A stretch of 12,363 nucleotides of DNA from positions 1-12,363 of the forward strand of contig JAITTD010000031.1 of the NCBI GenBank assembly GCA_031287245.1, in the 5' to 3' direction. Below the pieces are notes generated by a model. The model was not told where the DNA came from. It saw only the letters and a program-made list of their open reading frames with translations, and ran no database searches. Position numbers and translations under genes: made by a program. How positions within the stretch are numbered: the first letter of the stretch is position 1; each line of letters starts with the position of its first letter. Shown piece by piece: positions 6,561 through 12,363 of this stretch. The DNA comes from Bacteroidales bacterium (GTDB taxonomy: Bacteria; Bacteroidota; Bacteroidia; Bacteroidales; UBA4181).

Positions 6561-9275
6561 ATGCAATATAACAGCAGACGTAACATATACGCATTGTGCC
6601 TGACAACGGTATTTTGGATGGGGATGGCAATGATGTCCTACGCAGGTACTCGCGACAGGGACAGTCTGCAAATATTGATTCACCGCACAGAAAGCGATTC
6701 TCTACGGGTCATGCTGTACAATCAAATGGTGAGACAGATGATGGCGCCCATTGAAGATTATCAGTATGTGGACGATGATATGTTTGCACAGGCATATCTC
6801 TATGCCGACACCGGATTGAACTTAGCCCGCAATAATATTTACAACGAAGGAGAGATAGAGATTTTGCGTTCCGTGGGCATATTATGTTATTACAGCCAAC
6901 GATATGAAGAAGCGATAGGCTACTTTAAACAGTCTTACGATCTGGCTTCTCAATATGGCACCGATAAGCAAAAAACCAATGCAATGTATCATATCGGAGA
7001 GGCTTATAAACGGTTGGAACAATATACGCAGGCTTTGGAATGTTTGAATTTTGCATCATCCATCATGCAAGATATAGAAGATCATGATTGGACATACGAT
7101 TTAAATTTTGCATTATCTGAACTCTATCTTCAATTGCACGATTACAATCATTCCATTGCTTCCGCAAAAACGGCGATTGAATTGGCTAAAAAACAACAGG
7201 ATACGATACGTTTGGCACAAATATATGCAACGATGGCTAACGCATACATGGGACGTGGCGATGCCGACAGTTGCGATATACTGTACGAAACAGCCGTTAA
7301 ATTCTTGCTTCACACAAAAAAATTCGCAGTATTAGCTCATCTTTATGGTGAATATGCTGCAATGACGCCTCCGGCAAATGTTGAAAAACGCCTTGCCTTG
7401 TTGCAAAAATCGCGCCATATCAGGGAATTTGTTGATCCTAACCGGATCGGACTGTCGAAAACTTGCAGAGCCATCAGCGATATTTACAAGGAAACCGGAC
7501 AAACAGACAGTTCGACTTTTTATCAGAAAAAAGCCCTGAGAACTATTTTACACACACAATCCCATGCCGATCTTGTCGATATGTATATGTGGCTGGGCAA
7601 CAGAGCCATGAACGATGGACAACTGAACGAGGCAGAACGGTATTTTTTGGACGCACAGAAATACAACCGCAAAGGCGGCAGTTTCAGTACACGGGTCCAC
7701 CTTTTGGATCAATTAAGTGTTGTTTATGGGCGAAAAGGAGATAAACGCAAAATGGTGCAACTGTTTTTGGCAGCCACCGAATTAAAGGACTCGCTGGACG
7801 ATGTGGATGACCAGCGGCGTTTGAATATTCTTCAAATGCACTATGAAATCAGAGAAAAAAGGGAAGTAATGGACTTGGAATTGCGTACCCAGGCAGAGCA
7901 GCAAAGGCAAGACATCAGCAACAGTTGGAAAGTAATAGGGATTAGCATTCTTGTACTGATACTGTTAGCGATGTTACTTGTGAAACTGGCTCGAAACTTC
8001 ATTACGGTGCTCAAAACCAAAAAATTATTGAAAGAAAGCCACGAAGAAATGTTACTTGTACAGGAACAGTTGAGTGCATCCAACAGGGATCTGAATATGT
8101 ACAAAAATTATTTGGAAGATATGGTTGAAAAAAAGGCTTCCGAACAGGCTCAAAAAGATATGCAGTTATATGGACTTGCCAATAATTTATCAGGCAGTAT
8201 CATCTACCGCAAAATAGCCAAAAAAGGCGGTAGAGGCGAGTTGTCGTACATCAGCAGCAATATTTCCAAACTGTATGGAGTGTCGGCTGAAACATTGATT
8301 GAACACAAAAGTTTCAAACCTCTGTGGGGCGAAGAAATTGTTAATCATCTGGAAAAAAGAGAAATTGCCGCAGCTGCCCAAATGGAATATTTCAGGTATG
8401 AATTTAATATCACACAAAAAGGCAAATCGATTTGGCTGATGGTCTGCGCATTTCCTCATCAGGACAATGACACAATCATTTGGGACGGCTTCGTCATCAA
8501 TATTACCCCACAAAAAGAGAAAGAACAGATATTGGAACTTGCCAAAAACAAGGCAGAAGAATCAGACCGGCTTAAATCGGTTTTCCTGTCAAATATGTCA
8601 CACGAGATTCGTACACCGATGAACGCCATCATGGGCTTTATCGGATTTGTGGAAAACGAAGATCTTGCTCCCGAAAAACGTCATAAGTACATCGAAACCA
8701 TCCGCAACAGCGCCGATCAGTTGATGCAACTGGTGGAAAGCATCATTGATATTTCCAAAATAGAAATCAAGCAAATTAAAGTGTCGGCGGCAGAATTTCA
8801 CTTGAACGAATTGATGCACGATTTGGAAGATTGTTTTCAACAAAAGACGCAAGGCAAACTTTTGTTTTTTGAATTGGACGACAGCCGGTTTATGGAAAAT
8901 GATACCCTGTTGAACGACCGCACACACATTCGTCAGGTTTTATACAAGTTAATAGACAATGCCTTTAAATATACGGAAAAGGGCTACGTGCGGTTTGGCT
9001 ATCGAGAAGAAAAAGGCACAAACCATCTGCTGTTTTTTGTGGAAGATACCGGTATCGGCATCACAGAAGACCAGCAGAGCGTTATCTTCGAACATTTTCG
9101 ACAAAGTGCCGACACCGAATTGAAACCTAAATACGGTGGAACCGGATTGGGATTATCTATTTCCAAAGGACTTGTTGACGCGATGAACGGACGCATTTGG
9201 GTAGAATCAAAATTGAATGAAGGCAGTTCCTTCTTTTTCACAATCCCCAAACATTTGAATGTAGATGAATCATAA
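6561..9275 (+). CDS. TPR-containing membrane sensor histidine kinase with PAS-like domain
   Basis: This 904-residue kinase has an N-terminal hydrophobic segment (9-28, probable signal peptide ending near SYAG), then a periplasmic region of helical TPR-type repeats (about 75-410). After these come a coiled coil (about 412-450), one transmembrane helix (about 457-476), a second coiled coil (484-535) and a PAS-like domain (about 537-650). The HisKA domain contains FLSNMSHEIRTPMNAIMGF with phospho-acceptor His681. The HATPase domain has an N box (LIDNAFKYT, Asn800), G1 (EDTGIGI, 828-834), F box (IFEHFRQ) and G2 (GGTGLGLSISKG, 859-870). No receiver domain follows, and no response regulator lies in the window, so the partner is elsewhere. 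The ligand is unknown. ATG follows the mutase stop with no gap (TAAATG), and its 3' end overlaps the next gene by 11 bases, indicating co-transcription and probable translational coupling. Confidence 0.93.
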   Translation: MQYNSRRNIYALCLTTVFWMGMAMMSYAGTRDRDSLQILIHRTESDSLRVMLYNQMVRQMMAPIEDYQYVDDDMFAQAYLYADTGLNLARNNIYNEGEIEILRSVGILCYYSQRYEEAIGYFKQSYDLASQYGTDKQKTNAMYHIGEAYKRLEQYTQALECLNFASSIMQDIEDHDWTYDLNFALSELYLQLHDYNHSIASAKTAIELAKKQQDTIRLAQIYATMANAYMGRGDADSCDILYETAVKFLLHTKKFAVLAHLYGEYAAMTPPANVEKRLALLQKSRHIREFVDPNRIGLSKTCRAISDIYKETGQTDSSTFYQKKALRTILHTQSHADLVDMYMWLGNRAMNDGQLNEAERYFLDAQKYNRKGGSFSTRVHLLDQLSVVYGRKGDKRKMVQLFLAATELKDSLDDVDDQRRLNILQMHYEIREKREVMDLELRTQAEQQRQDISNSWKVIGISILVLILLAMLLVKLARNFITVLKTKKLLKESHEEMLLVQEQLSASNRDLNMYKNYLEDMVEKKASEQAQKDMQLYGLANNLSGSIIYRKIAKKGGRGELSYISSNISKLYGVSAETLIEHKSFKPLWGEEIVNHLEKREIAAAAQMEYFRYEFNITQKGKSIWLMVCAFPHQDNDTIIWDGFVINITPQKEKEQILELAKNKAEESDRLKSVFLSNMSHEIRTPMNAIMGFIGFVENEDLAPEKRHKYIETIRNSADQLMQLVESIIDISKIEIKQIKVSAAEFHLNELMHDLEDCFQQKTQGKLLFFELDDSRFMENDTLLNDRTHIRQVLYKLIDNAFKYTEKGYVRFGYREEKGTNHLLFFVEDTGIGITEDQQSVIFEHFRQSADTELKPKYGGTGLGLSISKGLVDAMNGRIWVESKLNEGSSFFFTIPKHLNVDES

Positions 9276-10248
9276 AAAAATTGCCGTTGCCGGATATTTC
9301 CTCGTCATGATGTGCTGGGGCTGTTCCCCGACACAGGAAGTAGAAATAACAATAGACCGTCTGGAACAAAGTCTATTCACCATTCCGATAGATTCGGTGC
9401 CGGAGGCTATTCCCAAGTGGCAGCAACACTACGGAACCTTGTTTGAACTGTATAATCGGGGGATTCTGGCTATCGGCTCATCCTACGACCCGCAGTATCC
9501 CCAACGGCTTGTCGAATTTCTCACCGACCCCCACATTCACGCCGCCTGTCGCAAAGTGATGGAATATTATCCTGTTGTGACAGATTTGGAGAAAAACTTG
9601 AGCGCCGCCTTTTCGGAATATCACCGACATTTCCCCGAGCGCACCATCCCGTCTGTTTATACGCTCATTTCGGGCTTCAACCAGTCTATGATTGTGGACG
9701 AAGGCATTTTGGCTATTTCCCTTGACAAGTATCTTGGTGCAAATGAAGAATTTTATGCCCGATTGGAGATACCGGTTTACCAGCGCAGACTGATGGACAA
9801 GCCCTATATCGTCCCCGATTGTATGAAAGCCATCGCCTACACGGATTATCCTGATACAGACACCGTTAATAACGTGCTCTCCAACATTCTCTATGAAGGT
9901 AAAATAGCATGGTTCACCCGTCAAATGCTTCCCAATGCACCGGACAGCCTTATTTTTGGCTATACAACCGATCAGTTGAAATGGTGCAAAAATAATACGC
10001 GGCAAATGTGGACATACCTTGTAGAAAAAAAAATGTTGTATCGTACCGATTACTTGATGATTAGCAAATTGGTGGGACCCGCTCCCTTCACCTCGCTTTT
10101 CACCCGCGAATCGCCGGGCAGAGCAACCGTATGGGTGGGTTATCAAATCATTGAGTCATACATGAAACACACAAACCTTTCTTTGGAAGAGTTGATGGAC
10201 AACAACGACTGGATCGGCATCCTCAACAAAGCCAAATTCAAACCGTAA
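9265..10248 (+). CDS. gldB: GldB-like lipoprotein
   Basis: The 327-residue protein starts with a lysine-containing n-region, a hydrophobic core (AVAGYFLVMMCWG) and Cys20 in a loose lipobox, so it is probably a lipoprotein exported by Sec. The motif ITIDRLEQSLF (28-38), the spacing of conserved aromatic residues and the overall length agree with the gliding-motility lipoprotein family GldB, first defined in Flavobacterium. Many Bacteroidetes that do not glide carry GldB relatives, so gliding should not be concluded from this gene. Its start codon lies inside the end of the kinase gene in another frame, and its stop overlaps the stop of the convergent methyltransferase gene by 11 bases. Other gld genes are absent from the window. 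The exact biochemical role is unknown; the family assignment was made from recalled motifs, not a search. Confidence 0.72.
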   Translation: MNHKKIAVAGYFLVMMCWGCSPTQEVEITIDRLEQSLFTIPIDSVPEAIPKWQQHYGTLFELYNRGILAIGSSYDPQYPQRLVEFLTDPHIHAACRKVMEYYPVVTDLEKNLSAAFSEYHRHFPERTIPSVYTLISGFNQSMIVDEGILAISLDKYLGANEEFYARLEIPVYQRRLMDKPYIVPDCMKAIAYTDYPDTDTVNNVLSNILYEGKIAWFTRQMLPNAPDSLIFGYTTDQLKWCKNNTRQMWTYLVEKKMLYRTDYLMISKLVGPAPFTSLFTRESPGRATVWVGYQIIESYMKHTNLSLEELMDNNDWIGILNKAKFKP

Positions 10249-11140
10249 TTTGTCCTCTCATAAATATCCCCAACGGCAAGCGTTTTCCTGCCCTGTCGGG
10301 AATGAACAATTCACCACATTCGCCCTGTATGTCGGGAAAAAAAGAACGTACCATATTTTCGGCTATCAGCGGGGAATATCCCATAGAATACAGGTTCAGC
10401 ACCAAAAACGACTGATTGGGCACGGTCAATTGTCGGCAAAGTTCCATCAATTCATTGATTCCGTCTTCCAGAATCCATTTTTCGCCGTCGGGACCTCGCC
10501 CGTAAGCCGGCGGATCAAGGATGATTCCGTGATATTGCTTGCCGCGCCTCGCTTCGCGCCTCATATATTTCAAAGCATCGTCCACCACCCACCGAATGTC
10601 CGACAGTCCGCTGGCTTCCATATTCTCACGGCTCCAATGGATCACCTGCTTCACCGAATCAACGTGTGTGACATCTGCACCCGCCGCCCGGGCTGCCAAT
10701 GACGCCCCTCCGGTGTAAGCAAAAAGATTCAGCACCCGAGGTTGCTCAACCGGCAGTTGGCGAACATTCCGGTAAATATAATTCCAGTTTTCGGATTGTT
10801 CAGGAAAGATGCCCACATGCTTAAATGCCGTCAATCCCAACCGGAATACCGTTTGCAACTCGCCGAAACGATAGCTGATCCGCCATTGCTGCGGCATACC
10901 GTGCTTCAACACCCATTCGCCGCGCTCGTTGTCGGCAGATGCAGTTTTTACCTTGCCTGCATCCTTGCGGAAAGAGGCATGAGCCAATTGATCCCATTCC
11001 TCCTGAGCCAGCGATTTTTTCCATATCGCTTGCGGCTCGGGACGTGCCAAAATAAATTTCCCAAAGCGCTCCAACTTTTCCTGACTGCCGGTGTCTATCA
11101 GTTCATAATCTGCCCATTCCGGTGGAGAATATAATTTCAT
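10238..11140 (-). CDS. Class I SAM-dependent methyltransferase (RlmK/COG1092-like)
   Basis: The 300-residue cytosolic protein has the Rossmann SAM-binding motif I VLNLFAYTGGAS (136-147), an acidic motif II residue (Asp161 in HVDSVKQ), and the catalytic motif IV DPPAYGRG (209-216). A DPP(A/S)(Y/F) motif with a small N-terminal beta-rich region is typical of the COG1092 group, which includes rRNA cytosine-C5 and guanine-N7 methyltransferases such as RlmI and RlmK. The RNA-binding PUA domain and the THUMP domain of RlmKL are not evident, so this is a short member whose substrate is uncertain, with rRNA likely. The start is preceded by ATAGAGGTAT, a plausible ribosome-binding site. It is divergent from the tRNA-Arg gene, 75 bases away, and convergent with the gldB-like gene. 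Confidence 0.88.
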   Translation of the reverse strand: MKLYSPPEWADYELIDTGSQEKLERFGKFILARPEPQAIWKKSLAQEEWDQLAHASFRKDAGKVKTASADNERGEWVLKHGMPQQWRISYRFGELQTVFRLGLTAFKHVGIFPEQSENWNYIYRNVRQLPVEQPRVLNLFAYTGGASLAARAAGADVTHVDSVKQVIHWSRENMEASGLSDIRWVVDDALKYMRREARRGKQYHGIILDPPAYGRGPDGEKWILEDGINELMELCRQLTVPNQSFLVLNLYSMGYSPLIAENMVRSFFPDIQGECGELFIPDRAGKRLPLGIFMRGQITV

Positions 11141-11172
11141 ATACCTCTATATTTCAACTTGTAATAAAAATA

Positions 11173-11204
11173 TTTGCGATTCACGATTGGATGCATTACT
11201 TTTG
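11173..11204 (+). promoter_or_regulatory. Bacteroidetes-type promoter for tRNA-Arg
   Basis: TTTG at 11173-11176 and TACTTTTG at 11197-11204 are separated by 20 bases, one more than the usual 19. The -7 box is identical to those of the oxidoreductase and mutase promoters in this window. Transcription would begin around 11211, a few bases before the mature tRNA 5' end at 11216, so very little 5' trimming would be needed. Confidence 0.65.
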
Positions 11205-11215
11205 CGGTTTAAAAT

Positions 11216-11289
11216 GGTCCGGTAGCTCAGTTGGATAGAGCAACAGCCTTCTAAGCTGTGGGTCGTGGGTTCGAATCCCGCCCGGATCA
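11216..11289 (+). tRNA. tRNA-Arg, anticodon TCT
   Basis: A full cloverleaf can be drawn. The acceptor is GGTCCGG with CCGGATC (one G-T pair). The D stem is GCTC/GAGC, and the anticodon stem is ACAGC/GCTGT with loop CTTCTAA, giving anticodon TCT. The variable loop is GGGTC, the T stem is GTGGG/CCCGC (one G-T pair) and the T loop is TTCGAAT. The mature part is 74 bases ending at A73; CCG follows, so the terminal CCA is not encoded and must be added enzymatically. It reads AGA and AGG arginine codons. Confidence 0.97.
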
Positions 11290-11291
11290 CC

Positions 11292-11307
11292 GGAAAACGC
11301 ATTTTCC
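11292..11307 (+). terminator. Small hairpin just after the tRNA, possible terminator
   Basis: GGAAAA (11292-11297) and TTTTCC (11302-11307) form a 6-bp stem with loop CGCA, starting 3 bases after the tRNA. The stem is AT-rich and no T tract follows it, so termination is possible but not well supported. The following stretch to 11428 holds a 36-codon open frame and no other clear signal. Confidence 0.3.
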
Positions 11308-11428
11308 TGCTATGAAAAGACCAAAGCGCAAAGATAATAAAAATCTTTATGCAAAACGGATGTTTTTTGGCACGAATATTGAATGTTTTATAATGAACGA
11401 TAAAGATAAACATATAAATTGATAAACT

Positions 11429-12363
11429 ATGAAAACGATTCTTACAACCCTGCTCATCGGCTTGGTGATGATGCAATTCTCCTGCCTCCCTACCCAAAAA
11501 ACGGTGTACTACCAGTCGTCTCCCGCTACATCGTCTCCCGCTACAACGGTTGTTGTGGAAACGCATGATGACATTAGTTATCATCTTGATTTGCGTGCTG
11601 TTGCGTCCATTTTTGCCGATTCGCGAAATCTGGAAGATTTCGAGTATCGCTTGAACAGCAATAACAGCATATCCAATTTAGATTTGAACAACGACGGATT
11701 TATTGATTATTTGCGTGTTGTAGAATCGTTTGAAAAAAGTGTTCATGTCATCATCATTCAGTCCGCTTTGAGTCAACGCGAATTTCAAGATGTGGCAACC
11801 ATCGTGGTGGACAATAAAAAGGTTCAGATTATTGGTGATCCGTATATCTATGGCACCAATTACGTGATTGTACCTGTGTACCACAGCCCTCCCGTTATCT
11901 ATACCACCATTTATGCGCCTCATTACGTGTATTACCGTTCGCCCTATTATGGCGGCTATTATCCCGCGTATTATCACACCCGTCCTCCTGTGCATACGAA
12001 TGTGTATGTAACGAATGTTAATGTGTATGTCAATAACAATCATCGTTATACCTACACGACTAAAAGCAGCAGTTCGCGGACTGTCACCACAATGCGCAGC
12101 AACATTAGCCGTAGAGATTATTCAACAAGCCATCCGCAACAATCGTTTGTCAACCGGAACTCGAACGCAAGGAACACGCAGGAATTGCAGACAAGAAACG
12201 CAAAAACGACAAGTAATTCTACGAGAAGCAGTACAACAACCGGCAGCAGTTCGCGCACCAGTGCAACACAATCATCACCGTCACGCTCTTCAAGCGCTCA
12301 ACCGGCATCAAGTTCTACCACCAGATCGTCAAGCAGCAGCGCTCAACCGGCATCGTCAAGTTC
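11429..12363 (+). CDS. Partial surface lipoprotein with EF-hand-like motif and Ser/Thr-rich tail, cut by window edge
   Basis: The frame is open from ATG 11429 to the right edge (311 codons plus two bases). Residues 4-18 form a signal peptide and Cys19 (MMQFSC) is a probable lipidation site. A globular part (about 49-150) contains LDLNNDGFIDYLRV (84-97), whose D85, N87, D89, G90 and D93 match a calcium-binding EF-hand loop up to position 9. Position 12 is Arg rather than an acidic residue, so calcium binding is uncertain. A Tyr/Pro-rich segment follows (about 147-190, YYRSPYYGGYYPAYYH), then an Asn/Val stretch and a long Ser/Thr/Arg/Gln low-complexity tail. The same architecture is recalled from uncharacterised Bacteroidetes proteins. 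Export to the cell envelope is inferred; the function is unknown. The C terminus lies outside the window. Confidence 0.8.
   Translation, partial: MKTILTTLLIGLVMMQFSCLPTQKTVYYQSSPATSSPATTVVVETHDDISYHLDLRAVASIFADSRNLEDFEYRLNSNNSISNLDLNNDGFIDYLRVVESFEKSVHVIIIQSALSQREFQDVATIVVDNKKVQIIGDPYIYGTNYVIVPVYHSPPVIYTTIYAPHYVYYRSPYYGGYYPAYYHTRPPVHTNVYVTNVNVYVNNNHRYTYTTKSSSSRTVTTMRSNISRRDYSTSHPQQSFVNRNSNARNTQELQTRNAKTTSNSTRSSTTTGSSSRTSATQSSPSRSSSAQPASSSTTRSSSSSAQPASSS
12293..12354 (+). repeat. In-frame 45-bp direct repeat in the lipoprotein tail
   Basis: AGCGCTCAACCGGCATC occurs at 12293-12309 and again at 12338-12354. The 45-base period is 15 codons, so the peptide SSAQPASS repeats in frame. The repeat may continue past the window edge. 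Such an array can change length by slippage or recombination without breaking the frame. Confidence 0.8.

Noticed and set aside
9478..10146. 222-codon minus-strand frame inside the gldB-like gene
   Set aside because: It is antisense to the better-supported lipoprotein gene, which has a signal peptide, lipobox and translational coupling; the minus frame has no recognisable motif.
11216..11289. tRNA as an integration site with a downstream attachment repeat
   Set aside because: No repeat of the tRNA 3' end was seen downstream in the window and no integrase gene is present.
11147..11584. 145-codon minus-strand frame spanning the tRNA
   Set aside because: It reads through the complement of the tRNA-Arg gene and the signal peptide of the lipoprotein gene; no family features are visible.

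Overview
The window looks like chromosomal DNA of a member of the Bacteroidota, probably Bacteroidales-like. Three putative promoters carry the -7 box TACTTTTG (TAnnTTTG type) with a TTTG/TTG box 19-20 bases upstream, which is the hallmark of this phylum. The protein set agrees: a GldB-like lipoprotein, a TPR-type periplasmic sensor kinase, single-chain pyruvate:ferredoxin oxidoreductase, and a Bacteroidetes-type Tyr/Pro-rich surface lipoprotein. The species cannot be named from the sequence alone.

Layout. Bases 1-643 (minus) hold the 5' part of a gene running off the left edge. Its SEW, FW and YHFNP motifs, followed by a GH19-like start, suggest a cell-wall hydrolase or effector of the type linked to secretion or injection systems. 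Bases about 681-845 are a dense AT-rich repeat array. Bases 850-4407 (minus) encode pyruvate:ferredoxin oxidoreductase. Bases 4408-5165 contain no convincing gene. They hold, in order, the oxidoreductase promoter, short tandem repeats, a nested palindrome element, a 22-bp tandem repeat, a hairpin-rich element flanked by 12-bp direct repeats, and the promoter for the next operon. Bases 5166-10248 (plus) are a tightly packed three-gene unit: a phosphoglucosamine mutase-type enzyme, a large membrane histidine kinase and a GldB-like lipoprotein. Bases 10238-11140 (minus) encode a class I SAM methyltransferase that converges on and overlaps the gldB-like gene. Bases 11216-11289 are tRNA-Arg(TCT). 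From 11429 to the right edge (plus) runs the start of an EF-hand-like, Ser/Thr-rich lipoprotein.

The genes do not form one pathway. The oxidoreductase supplies acetyl-CoA and reduced ferredoxin. The mutase makes GlcN-1-P for peptidoglycan and LPS. The kinase and GldB-like lipoprotein share the mutase transcript, so all three may relate to envelope state. The most unusual content is the non-coding repeat landscape on both sides of the oxidoreductase gene, where one repeat family (18-mer AAACCCGAAACTTTAAAC) occurs at both ends, together with the partial hydrolase-like gene at the left edge, whose 5' end abuts that repeat family.
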